From Blasia pusilla (lineage: Eukaryota > Marchantiophyta > Marchantiopsida > Blasiales): a stretch of DNA of 64,000 nucleotides. Of the stretch, positions 1 through 13,888 are shown in pieces. The notes under the pieces were generated by a model. It had not been told where the DNA came from and did not search any database. It saw only the letters and a program-made list of their open reading frames with translations. The stretch's first letter is position 1, and each line of letters begins with the position of its first letter. The stretch covers positions 5,642,001-5,706,000 of the forward strand of contig CM114271.1 of the NCBI GenBank assembly GCA_050084515.1, in the 5' to 3' direction. The position numbers and the translations under genes were made by a program.

Positions 1-149
1 TAGCCAAAGGAACTAGATATGGCTAAATGTTCAAATTAGATGTTTCTATGCTAGAGATTCAAACAATAATGTATGGTCAAACTCGCCAACTACTTACATA
101 TCTAAATGTGTAGCATAAGAGAATTAGACATATGAATCTTCAAAGATTA

Positions 150-1165
150 CAGAGTCTCATCATGTAATCTAGTAATAGGATTTGCTAAATTAGCAAGTCC
201 TGCTACATTAGAGGTATGTCTTGCTTGCTAATTTGAAAAACAAGCTAGATTTCCATTTCGAAAGCAAGGTAGAAGAGCATCCAAGATATTGGAGTTGATT
301 CACAGTAATATATGGACAACATAGCGTTAGTGCTTTACAGTACTTTGTTTTATTTATTGATGACTTCTCTAGGTGTATATGGGTATATTTTTTGAAAGCC
401 AAGTGAAAGGTATTCTCAGGGTTCCAAACATTCAGAGCTCTAGTAGAGAAGCAAAGTGGAGAACACATTATGAAATTGCGTTTTAATGGAGGAGGAGAAT
501 ATTTCTCAATAGAGTTTGATGACTACTTACGTCAGAATGATATCCAACGTCAAGTAACTTGCCGTTATATTCCACAACAAAATAGAGAGGCTGAGAGGAA
601 GAATCGACATATTGCTGAGGCGGCACGAGCTATGCTGAATGAGAAGAACATGCCTAAGGTATATTGGGCAGAGGCTGTAGCGTGTATAGTCTTCTTAATC
701 AATCGAACTCCAACAACATGAATTCATGATAAGACTATATTCAAAGTCTTCACAGGAAGTAAACTTGATTTTTCCTTCCTAAAAGTATTTGATTATATTT
801 GTTATGCTCATGTTCCTTCTGAAAGACGTCAAAAATTAGACCCCGAATCTGAAAGATTTATATTGATTGGCTACGTTGATGGAACTAAGGAATACGAGTA
901 TTACATTCCATCTTCTAGGAAACTTATTATTAGTCGCGATGTTGTCTTTGATGAGCTAAAGTCATGGTATGCTCCATCTGAGCCTACTTCACCTCTAAAC
1001 TCGTCTGTTGAGGGGGATAATAGGACTGTAAACCAACAGACATTGTTTTCAAATTCCCCAAGTACTAATGCAGGATTAGGAGAGGTCCTAGATTCATCAG
1101 TTAAATCTGTGGGTCATGGACAGGAAGAGTATGTATTGAGTATGTTGACACTAGTCACAACTTAA
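150..1165 (+). pseudogene. copia GAG-pre-integrase and integrase (broken)
   Basis: About 195-300 reads as the pre-integrase zinc region (CLAC, then ARFPFRKQGRRASK, then LELIHSNIWT), where the first catalytic Asp (HSD) has become Asn. The core continues with YFVLFIDDFSRCIWVYFLKA, and 470-721 is an open stretch holding the second catalytic region. There the usual DNGGEY reads FNGGGEY, so the second Asp is also lost, while the Glu of PQQNREAERKNRHIAE remains. 863-1165 matches the C-terminal integrase block (LIGYVDGTKEYEYY and SRDVVFDE). Stops at about 719 and 1163 separate the pieces. Loss of two of the three DDE residues means the enzyme would be dead even without the stops. Confidence 0.8.
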
Positions 1166-1497
1166 GTCATGTGTCAGAGGCATCTACCTCTCAACAACAA
1201 CTTCGTAGATCAAGTAGAGTCACACATCATGTTGATAGATTCATAAATGAAGGTTTCCTTGCAACACATCATAGTAGTCATCATACATATATGATGACTA
1301 CCCTTTAAGAACATGAGCCAAGTTATTTTGAAGAAGTTACAAATAAAGTCGAATGGATTGAAGCTATGGAGGAAGAGTTTATTCCTTTTAGACATCAACA
1401 AACGTGAGAGTTGGTTGATATATCTTCCAATAAGGAAGCCATTGGTTGCAAATGGATTTACAAAATCAAGCGCAATCAAGATGTTACAACTAACATA

Positions 1498-2868
1498 TAG
1501 AAAGTGAGATTGATGGCTAAGGGCTATGCATAACAATACGGCAACGATTATGAGGAAATATTTAGCCCTCTTGCAAAGATGGCGACTACGAGAACAGTGG
1601 TTCCTGTTGTAGAAAGTAAAAAGTGGGGATTACATTATATGGACGTCAAGAATGCCTTCTTGAATGGAAATCTATATGAGGAGGTATATATGACTTAACC
1701 ACTTGGATATGAGCATCCCAAGTTTCTATTTCGGGTATGTAGGTTTAAGAAAGCCGTATACGGGCTCTAACAAGCTCCAAGAGCTTGGTATGGCAAGATT
1801 ACATACATCCCACAAGAGTTGGGTTTTAGGGTAAGTGATTATGACTCCTCGTTATCTGTCTTTAAAGGACAAGATCATATGGTTATCATTGTGTTGTACT
1901 AAGCCCTCTTGATTATTGGGAGTACTAAGGATATGATACAACAACTCAAGCTAAAATTACATGCTGAATTTGATATAAAGGACATAGGAGAACTAAAGTA
2001 ATTCCTTGGTGTTGAGTTTATCAAAGTTGGAGAGAGCATGTGGTTATTACAACGATAATATGCTCTTCACATGCTTTGAAAATATGGTATGATGGCTTGT
2101 AAACCAATCTCTACACCGTTGGATCTAAGTGTGAAGCTAAGAGTGGATGAAGGAGAGTTGCTTGCAGATTCTAATATGTACAGGTGCATGGTTGGAAGTT
2201 TGATTTATCTAACTATAACCATGCCAGATTAGAGCTATGCAGTCAGCCTAGTAAGCCAATTTATGCAAGCATCTCAAAAATATCACCTTGATGTTGTGAG
2301 GAGGATTATACGGTATGTGAAATTCTCTATTCAATTCGGGCTTCAATTTGAACCTTCTCCGAGTTTACAATTACAAGGATTCATAGATGCTGATTGGGCA
2401 CGAAGCATATCTGATCGAGACTCCACATCTGGTTATTCATTTACTTTAGGAAGCGCAACTATAAGTTGGGCTTTAAAGAAGCAACCTACAATTGCTTTAT
2501 CTTCAACTGAGGCTGAATACAGAGGAGCAACCAATGCTGCATGTGAGGCGGTGTGGCTTCATCGATTACTTGTTTAGATTGGTGTTAGTAACTTAGGACC
2601 TACTGTAATATATGTAGACAATATTAGTAGCATCAAGCTTTCTAATAATCTTGTGTTTCATGCTGGTACAAAGCATGTTGAGATGCACTATCATTTTATC
2701 AGAGAGAAAATGCTTATAAGAGAAATTGATCTTGTGTATATAGGTACAAATCAGAAAATTGATGATATCTTTACAAAGGCATTATCTAGAGATAAGTTTG
2801 AGATGTTTAAAAATGATTTAGCCATTAGAAATATCGATATGAGCTTGAGGGGGAGTATTGAAGACTGA
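1498..2868 (+). pseudogene. copia reverse transcriptase and RNase H (broken)
   Basis: From about 1505 the frame reads the copia RT signature (MAKGYAQQYGNDYEEIFSPL, then HYMDVKNAFLNGNLYEEVYM, then KAVYGL, QAPRAWY), with stops replacing Gln codons, which suggests C-to-T decay. The YVDD box at about 1896 has collapsed to Y-stop-A with one codon missing. The distal part, 2263-2577, is open and gives HLDVVRRIIRYVK, GFIDADWARSISDRDSTSGY, and the RNase H motif ALSSTEAEYRGATNAACEAV. 2653-2868 gives the copia tail HAGTKHVEMHYHFIREKM and DIFTKALSRDKFE, ending just before the polypurine tract. Confidence 0.85.
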
Positions 2869-3168
2869 GTTACATTCAAGTTCATCAAACACCTAAAATG
2901 CTAGATTTGGTACTCACATGAAGTAGGGAAGCTTAATCTTGGTTAGTCAATTAAGCGCGATTATCTTAACTAGGGTTAGTTAATCACAATTAGTGTAACT
3001 CGAGACTTTAGTTAAGATTAGGATTAGGGTTGCTTGTGTATACCCTATATAATTAAGAAGAGTACTAGCCTCCACTCATTCTCCCATTGAAAAATTTTGT
3101 TCTCCATCGGGGTGTGTGAGTGTGAGAGCCATTTTCCACCAATTATGCTTCTTTAACAGTTTTCTACA
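2846..3168 (+). repeat. copia polypurine tract and 3' LTR
   Basis: TTGAGGGGGAG at about 2846-2856 is the typical copia polypurine tract directly after the RNase H frame. The LTR then begins TATTGAAGACTG; the canonical TGTTGAA start appears mutated. A TATA-like CTATATAAT lies at about 3045-3053, as expected for an LTR promoter. The other LTR is outside the window, so the boundary cannot be confirmed by comparison. Confidence 0.6.
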
Positions 3169-3377
3169 CCTTCAAGATGAAAGGTTTTTCGAAGATATCG
3201 AAGAACAAGGGAGCATCCAAGAGGGTCTAAAGTGAGGGTGAGTAGGACTAAGGAGAGTCCTTCACCCCGGTAGCAAAATAAGTGGAGGCCAAGTTTAAAA
3301 TTTTCTTGTAAATTTTAAAGTGTAGTAAGGTGCTCGTGCCATGCGGATGCAAGATATCAAAAACTACTTACTTCCCT

Positions 3378-3395
3378 ATAACTCTGATATCATGT
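3378..3395 (-). other. possible minus-strand copia LTR end with primer binding site
   Basis: On the minus strand the sequence reads AACATGATATCAGAGTT, close to the LTR-end plus initiator-tRNA-Met primer binding site of copia elements (ACA then TGGTATCAGAGC). It would place a second copia LTR, in the opposite orientation, immediately right of here. On the minus strand a PPT-like ATTGGGGAGTACTAGG lies at about 3969-3984, so the segment 3393-3970 might be an LTR. No coding sequence supports it. Confidence 0.3.
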
Positions 3396-3399
3396 TCTT

Positions 3400-5370
3400 A
3401 AACCCTACCCCCTCTCTGCTCTCATTTGTCACTTTGCATCGTTCTCCCACTTTTCACTCTTATGTAGTTGTTGCTCGAGTCGTGAGTACTTTATGTAGCT
3501 TCTTGATTCAGGAAGCTATTTATGAATGTCCCCCAAGTACGGTGAAAACTCTTCGGCTAAGATGAAAAATTGGTTGTTTGACCCTCATTCTTCCTACCTT
3601 TCTTTGATCTACTAAAGATGCACGACTGCCTCTTCCACGAGCATCGACAACTTTTGTTCTCTTATTTTGCACTCTCGTGCTACTGCTGCTCAATTCCACA
3701 GTATAGGAGGATATAATTCTAAAAGAGCCAGAAAGAAACATAGTCTTCAAGCCAAGTCAAGGAAGATTTTAAAAGCTACAACATTATGAAGCAAATATAA
3801 AGTAACATTGGGTAGCAACATTGCAACAAGTGAGCAACAATATGAAGTTGTGAACATGATAGTTATACCTTCAAACCTCGGCATGGATTTATGCTTGCGC
3901 TCCTCACTCTTGTTTGGAAACATATGGTTTAAATACTAAGAAACAATCTATTTTCTTATATGCAACCCTAGTACTCCCCAATACACCGCCAAAATGGTTG
4001 CAGATCTTATACTCAGTCGATGATGCACATAAAATCGTGAAAACCAAAATCATAAAATTTGAATACAAAACACGTATCTAAGCTAGATATGCCCAAAATG
4101 ACACGTGCCAAGCAACGGGCTATTTGAAACCTGAGGAGGGCTTCTCCAACCTAAGTAAATATTTTGGCATTAGTTGATATGCAATGCTAGAATTGCTCAA
4201 AATTTACCAATTCAAGTCGTTAACGAGCCATCCTTCCACATAGTAGTGGCACATACATATAATGAACAATTTTAGGGAGGGTGGGATATGAAGTTAGAAG
4301 TAGGCTAGATATTTATGGCCCCAAATATTTTGGAATTTTTTAAATGAAAATTTGTAATTGTGCCATAATACCCTTTTAATCCGAGTATGCTCTCACACAT
4401 CCAACGTTCCTATAAATTTCTAGAGATAGATTTTTTTAAAAAAAATTTAAAAAATATTTTTAGATACAAATGCTTTATTGCCGGGAGAGGTGGGGAAAAG
4501 GACCGCACATGGTTAAGTCCACTTCCAACCCATCTCCTTTAGAATGGCCTTAAGAAAAACATGCTTTCCCATACAAGAACTCACGTGGATAAGTCCTTAA
4601 CCTAAAAAGCTAAGGACGCACGATGATGAAATAAAAGACAAATGTCAATCAATGCTCCTTATCAACCCAAAAAAATAGGGACTCGATCGAACCCATGTTA
4701 GAGACGTGTTAGACAATTATATGAAAATATGAAATGAAATTATATCCACCACGATAATGGAACCTTCAAACGTAAGCTCATTTGTGAATGCCACGCGTAA
4801 AACGTGTTGACAGAAAAAAAATTTCCCTCTGTTCACAATACACACGTGAGAAAGCCATACAAATAAATCATAATTAATACACGAAATCCCCTTATTCCAA
4901 CTCCTCTTCCACTAGAAATAAAACTTTCGAACTTGTTCTAAAAGGGCTCTACTAGAAGAACTACCACAAATCTATGGAAGTGAGTGCGATCTTCCATAGA
5001 ATTTATTAAAACTATGACCCCAAGCATCCCAAGTGTAAGAGAAACAAAATAAAAGGTTATTTCACTTTAGCACTATTCTCCACGAATATTCTCGACGGAG
5101 CTGTGAGGAAGAGATAAAGAGGCACTGCCATTTAATCTATTGAATTATGGCTCTTGCTTGAAGGTAACAAATTGTTGTGGGGTTCTTGCTGAATCTAGCG
5201 TTTTCAAGTTGGTTAGTTATCATCAAGTCACATCACTTTTCCCATGAGGTCACCATATTTAGTCCCCCCACAAAGTCTACTCCTTAGTAGCTTTTAGGGA
5301 AAAAAACATTTAGCACACAAACGTGGGTTGTTCAAGTGTTGACCGTTGAACTTTATATGATTAGGCGTCC
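3400..5370. other. AT-rich intergenic stretch, no gene seen
   Basis: No reading frame on either strand here shows recognisable protein structure or conserved motifs. Short frames are isolated and AT-driven. The left third may belong to the LTR suggested at 3393-3970. Confidence 0.5.
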
Positions 5371-5378
5371 TAGTTGAT

Positions 5379-8440
<3,062 letters not shown>

Positions 8441-8444
8441 ATGT

Positions 8445-8751
8445 GAATGAATAATAATATTAGAAAGGGGGTCTCATAAACAAACATCTCGATTCGACTT
8501 TTGTCTAGTTTGTCTCTCCGTCTTGACACTTGTCCCCTCTACTAGTTTAGTTTCATATAACTAAATCAGATGAGAAGGAAAGTTTCTTTCTCTACTCGAC
8601 TTCTGTCTAGTTGGTCTCTCAATCTTTACACTTGTCCCCTCTCCAAGTTCAGTTCCATATAACTACATTAGATGAGAAGGAAAGCTTCTTTCCCTCGTGC
8701 CCGGACTGATCAGAGAAGTGTTTGGAAATGAACGTTTTGTAATATTATAGA
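8445..8751. repeat. short dispersed element with a 102-bp tandem duplication
   Basis: 8495-8593 and 8597-8695 are a direct duplication with a period of 102 bp, centred on ACACTTGTCCCCTCT and AGATGAGAAGGAAAG. The same core occurs inverted at about 32920-32985. The edges ATAATAATATTAG (plus, about 8447) and TCTATAATATTAC (minus, from 8751) both resemble the TC-plus-AT-rich 5' starts of plant Helitrons. The unit may therefore be two small non-autonomous elements facing each other, or a MITE. Confidence 0.6.
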
Positions 8752-8795
8752 TACCATAAGAATCCACCTCAAATCATGTACTTCTCGATCAGGAA

Positions 8796-8840
8796 ATTCA
8801 TGTCGTGAATTTCCTCATCGAGAAAATTCACGACATGAAT
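8796..8840. repeat. 15-bp inverted repeat
   Basis: ATTCATGTCGTGAAT at 8796-8810 and its exact reverse complement at 8826-8840 flank a 15-nt spacer. It lies about 250 bp past the stop codon of the oxygenase-like gene, on the 3' side of that minus-strand gene, so it could be a 3'-end hairpin or a remnant of the adjacent repeat. Confidence 0.75.
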
Positions 8841-8844
8841 CTTC

Positions 8845-8998
8845 CGGATAAATGGGTTTGTGTACTTCTCGATAAGTGGTGGACTAGCAAGTACAATTTC
8901 TGAATGGGAGGCGATTGCGTTGCAGATTCTGAAGCGTGTTTTGGAAGGAGGGGCAATTGAGTCGAACTTTGTTGACAAGTTAGTTCCACAAGTCTGAG
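8845..8998 (+). other. exon-like open segment of unknown origin
   Basis: The plus strand reads an open segment of about 50 codons ending in a stop at about 8996-8998, with balanced amino-acid composition (for example ISEWEAIALQILKRVLEGG). No start, splice site or partner exon is clear, and I do not recognise the family. It could be a captured gene fragment belonging to the neighbouring small repeat element, or chance. Confidence 0.25.
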
Positions 8999-9091
8999 CA
9001 AGAGGTCGAGAGACCTATTCGGCCACACCCTGCGGACTTTCATGATGAGCTTCCTTTTCATCTCTATCCCTTGGCAGCCACGAAGATCATG

Positions 9092-11347
9092 TCATCTCGC
9101 AGGGTTTAAAGTACTGAGCTCCATGCAAGGGGCTTCGATGTCATGAATGCGAGCCCGAAGAGTCTGCACTTCTTCCTGCACACTCTGCCAAAACCGCATC
9201 TTCCGTTCAAAGGCCCCACAAGTCTTGTGAATCTCACAAAACGTTCCTTTGCCTCGACCCCCAACTCGTGCTGTCGCACTATAGCCATTCCTGTAGATTC
9301 CATCGAGAAAGTAATCGTTCGTGAACTGTCGGGATTCGGAAATGTTTTTGAAGGGGCCCTTGTAAGTGAAGGTTTCAATGGGGCCCCTGAGAAAGGCTTC
9401 CACTTCAGGGTGATCAGGAAATTGAGCTGCAGGCTGACACCAACAGAACAGGGGCTTCGATTGCATTTCAAGTGTGCAGATCCTGAAAATGGCCAGAGCT
9501 CTCATTGTTTTCTTCCCTGCTCTCGTTGCCATGGCCTCCTTCCAGAGGAGTATATCATCCATGACCACTTTTACGAGCACACTTTGTTTGGGCTGCTGCA
9601 GCATTGTTTGCACAAAAGCTTCCAATGGTGAGTCGTCTGGCAGTCGAAGCAAGATCGTCATGACTTTCGCAACAATATTGATGGAGTATTGGACTGATAG
9701 CGTCTGGAAAAAGTCCAGCAGTTCCTGCAGATTCTCGACAGCCTCGGGAGTTCTCCTTTCGAGTTGTACTGCCACCATATCCAGTGCCTTGGAATAGTTC
9801 CCCAGACATGCCATGTGCACTTTTCTGCTTTTTGGCCAGACCACAATCAATGCTCGATGATACCAATACTCCACTGTGGCCGCCTCCTCCCCATCGGGGA
9901 CTCGGTAGTCTTCTTCATCAGGACCTTGTAACATGTTGAAGATATCTTCGTCTTCTCTCTTCATCACTTCGGTCTTCAAGTTGATGTGAATGTCGTAATC
10001 CACCGATTCATCTTCATCATTCACCCAGTTATCGGCCTCGATGATCTGCTCCAGGACTTCTCCCATCTCGTGATGTTCATACCCATCTTTCCAAGCTGGA
10101 TGAGAACGAACCCCAGCTGTCTCCTGGTGGCGGCTTGATTGAGCGGTAGAGCCAGCAGCTTCTTCACCCTTGTGATACTTGGTCAAGATGCACAGATGGA
10201 GCTCCAGAGAGTAGTGCTTGCCATTGAGACTCCCGCTGTTGCAGTTTCTCAGAAGGTCTGCGACGATTCTGTCATTCCCCTTTAATGCAGAGAACGAAAG
10301 TCTGTCAGGTGCATAGCTGTGCTCAAGCGGAAACGCCAGCTTCGTTGGCGCTCCAGCACTGCCTCTCTTGAGATCATCGAGCCAAGGTCGGAGCTTCTCT
10401 TCCAGTTTTGGCAACGTTGCAGAGAAGCTGTCGATGTTTTGAATTGTTACAGGAACGATCCAACTTTCGAGATTGCGAACCAGATCGAATACCAGACATA
10501 GTCTGGTGCCTTGAGTAATGTCCTTCATCTTGTGCTCACAATCTCCGAAGAATGCTGCGTAGTAAAAGCTCTGAGAGCTCTGTTCGCTGAGGTGGATCGT
10601 CCTTGTTTTCCCACGATGACGAAACACGAGAGCTCCCCCTACAAAACCTGATTGGGTTGGCAGTTGTAACACCAAGGTGGCGAAAACCCCAGGCTCCTTC
10701 ACCCTGTTTCGATGGAACTTCAAATGTGCCTCAGCCTCAAAAAGAAGCAACTTCTGTAGCTTCGCCTGCAACTTTAAAACCACTGGATATTGACCCAACT
10801 TATAAGCAGCACGATTGGCAATCTGCAGAACAGTCTTGGTCAGAAACTCTGGATTCTCAGGAAATGTGACTTTAGACCCATCCACCTCCCAAGCTCTGCA
10901 GATGCCAGTGCTGTCGCCAGTCTCAACACCATTATCATAGCAGGCTCGTGCTGAAATGCGACGAAGCTTGCGCACACCATCCCCTGGAAGAGGTAAGGAC
11001 ACCTCCATACCTTGGACGTTCATGGAGGCTGGGAGCTGAGCAATGGTTGTTGGGTTTGTGATCTTCCTGCCATACGCATGAGAGTTATGTGCTTCCATAT
11101 TGCACTTTTCATCGTCTTCACTCGAGACGTTCTCGTCCAAATGTGCACCAGTGCTGGCTTGAATGTTACTTACTGCAGAGTACTCAGAGTCTCCACTGGA
11201 CATTTCAGAGTCGCTTGACTGATTCCCAGAAGCACTTGAATTCTCTTCGGAATCTATTGCTTCCAAGTCACTCCACTCATCTTCGGACAGTATAATGCCA
11301 TGATTCCACAATGGCTCCAACAATTCCTTAGCACCTTTGAACCCCAT
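9092..11347 (-). CDS. 2-oxoglutarate/Fe(II) oxygenase-like protein (751 aa, intronless)
   Basis: A single open frame of 751 codons with an acidic, Ser-rich N-terminus (about residues 20-85), then a double-stranded beta-helix oxygenase core at about 195-295. Seen in the core are GVFATLVLQLP (220-230), GGALVFRHRGK (237-247), FYYAAFFGDCEHKM (261-274) and TRLCLVFDL (281-289). In this prolyl-hydroxylase-like family the metal is held by HxD...H and 2-oxoglutarate by an Arg. Here His212, His272 and Arg282 are present, but the Asp position reads Asn214 (FHRNR), so iron binding and catalysis are doubtful. The C-terminal half has the family blocks EYWYHRALIVVWPKS (493-507) and FPDHPEVEAFLRGP (643-656). 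The start at 11347 is the first Met of the frame. The gene lies among transposons, yet its frame is intact, so it is probably expressed. The substrate is unknown. Confidence 0.85.
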   Translation of the reverse strand: MGFKGAKELLEPLWNHGIILSEDEWSDLEAIDSEENSSASGNQSSDSEMSSGDSEYSAVSNIQASTGAHLDENVSSEDDEKCNMEAHNSHAYGRKITNPTTIAQLPASMNVQGMEVSLPLPGDGVRKLRRISARACYDNGVETGDSTGICRAWEVDGSKVTFPENPEFLTKTVLQIANRAAYKLGQYPVVLKLQAKLQKLLLFEAEAHLKFHRNRVKEPGVFATLVLQLPTQSGFVGGALVFRHRGKTRTIHLSEQSSQSFYYAAFFGDCEHKMKDITQGTRLCLVFDLVRNLESWIVPVTIQNIDSFSATLPKLEEKLRPWLDDLKRGSAGAPTKLAFPLEHSYAPDRLSFSALKGNDRIVADLLRNCNSGSLNGKHYSLELHLCILTKYHKGEEAAGSTAQSSRHQETAGVRSHPAWKDGYEHHEMGEVLEQIIEADNWVNDEDESVDYDIHINLKTEVMKREDEDIFNMLQGPDEEDYRVPDGEEAATVEYWYHRALIVVWPKSRKVHMACLGNYSKALDMVAVQLERRTPEAVENLQELLDFFQTLSVQYSINIVAKVMTILLRLPDDSPLEAFVQTMLQQPKQSVLVKVVMDDILLWKEAMATRAGKKTMRALAIFRICTLEMQSKPLFCWCQPAAQFPDHPEVEAFLRGPIETFTYKGPFKNISESRQFTNDYFLDGIYRNGYSATARVGGRGKGTFCEIHKTCGAFERKMRFWQSVQEEVQTLRARIHDIEAPCMELSTLNPAR

Positions 11348-11844
11348 CTTTCTTCACGACGTCAACTCAATGACTCCGGGTCCGTCTGACACGATTTCAC
11401 TCTCAGTAACTCGAAAACCCAACAACCTCATAACCACCAAACACTTTCCAGAGACGAACTCTGCCCAAAATGTCGTCTCTCTCCATCATCCTCCTGCCAC
11501 TCAAATTCGATCACAATGAGAAACCCAAAACCTGGTCAGCTCCATCAATTCACCTCATGATCCTCTGAGTGCTTTCCAGCTCCACTCTGAAGCTTCGAAA
11601 GAGTGCGACCCAGAGTCAGCTCTGTTGACAGATGGGGACAAGCAAAAACGTGCAAGTTCCATGACGTTTTGAAGCATCACAGGGAAACGATAAACACTGG
11701 GTAAATCGGAGGAGGATCTTGTACCCAGCACATTTGCGCGTCGAATTCTTAGAAACACCATTTACTAGATCCCTCAAAAGGACTCAACCTTCTACGAGAT
11801 TGGTTGGATCGAAGTCATCCACTTCGGAGGAAAAAGGAAATAAT
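11348..11844 (-). other. probable 5' leader/promoter of the oxygenase-like gene, with a possible uORF
   Basis: Upstream of the 11347 start the minus strand has no splice-compatible coding continuation. An ATG frame of 68 codons (11761-11555) ends about 200 nt before the main start and could be a 5'-leader uORF. It shows no recognised motif. No clear TATA box was identified. Confidence 0.35.
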
Positions 11845-13080
11845 TAACTCCTCAAGAATTGGAGGAATGACTTCATTTGAGAGGTCTTACACCCCTACTC
11901 CACACGGCAGACTTCACTGCGGTCTCAAGCTCTTGACTTCACTTGATCCAAAAGAAAGCGACTCATGAACCTCGAGAATCGAGGATACAATCTCTTTTGA
12001 AAGGGCTGAAGCTCCAACTAGACTGTAGCCTTCGCTACAGTCCCAACCTCCTGACTGCATTGGATACAGATTCTACTCCAGAGGACTAAGGATGACAATA
12101 CTCAAACCTATCAAGGATCGGGAACATGAAGTCATTTGAAAGGTCTCAAACTTGGACTCCAGAGAGTAGTCATTCACTGCAGTCAGAAGCTCCTGATGAC
12201 ACTGGATGCAGATCCGTCTACTCCAGGGGACACATGATGACAATTCCGACCTCTCAAGAATCGAGAACATGAACTCATTTGAAAGCTCTGAAACACCTAC
12301 TCCAGACAATAGTATTCACTCCAGTCTCAAACAGTCTCACTGCACTGGATACAATTCCGTCCAAACCAAAAGACAAAGGAAAACAATTGCCACCTTTCAA
12401 GAACCGAGTACATAAATCTCATTTGAAAGCTCTAAAACTCCTACTCCAGACTTTAGCCTACGCTTCAGTCTCTGAATTTCGACTGTACCAAAATCCGTCC
12501 GCTCAAGACTGCCGGCAAAGGAACACACTTACACCTCTCAAGAATCGACCACACTCTCCCAAGCCCAAAGTCTAACACCTCCTCCACAGTTCCACTCCAG
12601 TCTCAAGACTCTCACTGGATCCAAATCCTCCACACTCCACAGCAGAATGATGGGAAAACAGTTCTCACCTCTCAAGAATCCAAATCCTCTCATTCCAGAG
12701 CTCCCACACTCCTTCACAAAGTCTGAGAAATCCCACCGCATCGAATCAGAATCCGAATCCTTTCAGAGATTGGGAGACGGAATGACATTTCTCGCCTCTG
12801 AACTGGAACATTTCCAAGTGGAGAAGCTGCGAAAAAGCACTTGAAAATTCTTTGATCCGAAACTCGTGCAAATACAGATGGAACAGTCAGAATTCAGTCG
12901 TGACAATCCTTCCAAGTCGCTTTCCAGTAGAGCACATAAGCAATACTTACTCGCGTGGGCTTAGCATACTTCCCCAATTACTTACCATTAAATGTGTCAG
13001 AGAATGTAGCGAATGCAGACGGAATAGTCGGAATGACTCGGATTCGGTCGTGAGAATCCATCCAAGTCGCTTTCTTCTAA
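11845..13080. repeat. decayed ~140-bp tandem repeat array
   Basis: A landmark like CTCTCAAGAATCGAG recurs at about 11851, 11970, 12110, 12254, 12396, 12537 and 12669, a spacing of 120-145 bp. Each is followed by TCATTTGAAAG, CTACTCCAGAC and TCCAGTCTCAA-like blocks. A further pair of ~65-bp copies at about 12863-12928 and 13008-13075 (CAATCCTTCCAAGTCGCTTTC) has the same spacing. Copies are diverged (roughly 65-80% by eye), which means an old satellite-like or protein-repeat-derived array. It sits directly upstream of the oxygenase-like gene. Confidence 0.8.
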
Positions 13081-13880
13081 ATGTGGTTTTATGACTATTA
13101 CTCTTTTTTAATTCACAAATACTGTAGCACGATTCTTTTCTCTATTCAATGTCAAATGATTTTTTCTATTTTTTGAATGTTCTTCTAGTGAGTTTCTTCC
13201 TTAATCTTGCTGTACCGTAAAGAAACTTAATTTGAAATTGGAAGTCTCAAGGAAACAATGAAATAAAAAAATATATAATTTTAAGAGTTCAAATTCGTAG
13301 AAATAATTGCTTCAAAAAATTAATCATATACGAGTATAATCTGAAATAAGACGTCTCAATATATTATTAAATCCCTAAAACGCAGCTTTTAACACCATGT
13401 CATTACTTTTCGAGTTTTTCTAAAAATTAAAAATAAAACAAGCATAACCGACAAAAATAATTTTAGTCGGCTTTGCCCTGAAATCTGTGAAAGAGTAATT
13501 GTTGGAATATTAATTATTACTTAGTTAACGATTCACATAGGACAATTAACTTAGTTATTAACTTATTACGCATTCAAAGGTCAATGGATATAATGTCTCC
13601 TATTAAGTGTTCACCTGGTGGCTTTGCGGAATTTCTCTAAACTAACGCTGAGTTAATTACCACGAGTCCAACACGGACTACTTAATCGGCAAGAATGATT
13701 CCTAATTAGCCTTGTTAGGCGTCTTTAGGCATCTATTTGAACTGTAATCATTAGCCGTCCAATTGGGATTATAGGATTATAAACGCGCGATCGAATGAAA
13801 AGTAGAAGTCGTATTAAAAAAATCTTATTATTTTTGGAAGTAATAATAAAGACCATAACTCACATTAAATAGAAAATAAC
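13081..13880. other. AT-rich stretch, no gene seen
   Basis: No coding signal on either strand. At 13500 the sequence TGTTGGAATATTAATTA resembles a copia LTR start, but no matching LTR end or target duplication was found. Confidence 0.5.
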
Positions 13881-13888
13881 AAGATGGA

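Larger units (their letters stand above)
1..3168 (+). mobile_element. Ty1/copia retrotransposon, 5'-truncated and decayed
   Basis: Going left to right the plus strand carries GAG-pre-integrase, integrase, reverse transcriptase and RNase H remnants, then a polypurine tract and an LTR-like block, which is the copia order (integrase before reverse transcriptase). The reading frame is broken by many stops and frameshifts. Gag, protease and the 5' LTR lie outside the window or are lost. The right edge near 3168 is a guess: the LTR appears to end around the CTACA there, but related transcribed sequence may run to about 3340. Confidence 0.85.

Noticed and set aside
9143-9797. Plus-strand frames of 107-162 codons
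   Set aside because: Antisense shadows of the 751-codon oxygenase-like gene, which has clear family motifs.
13500-13680. TGTTGG...CCAACA segment resembling a small LTR
   Set aside because: No target-site duplication and no second copy in the window.
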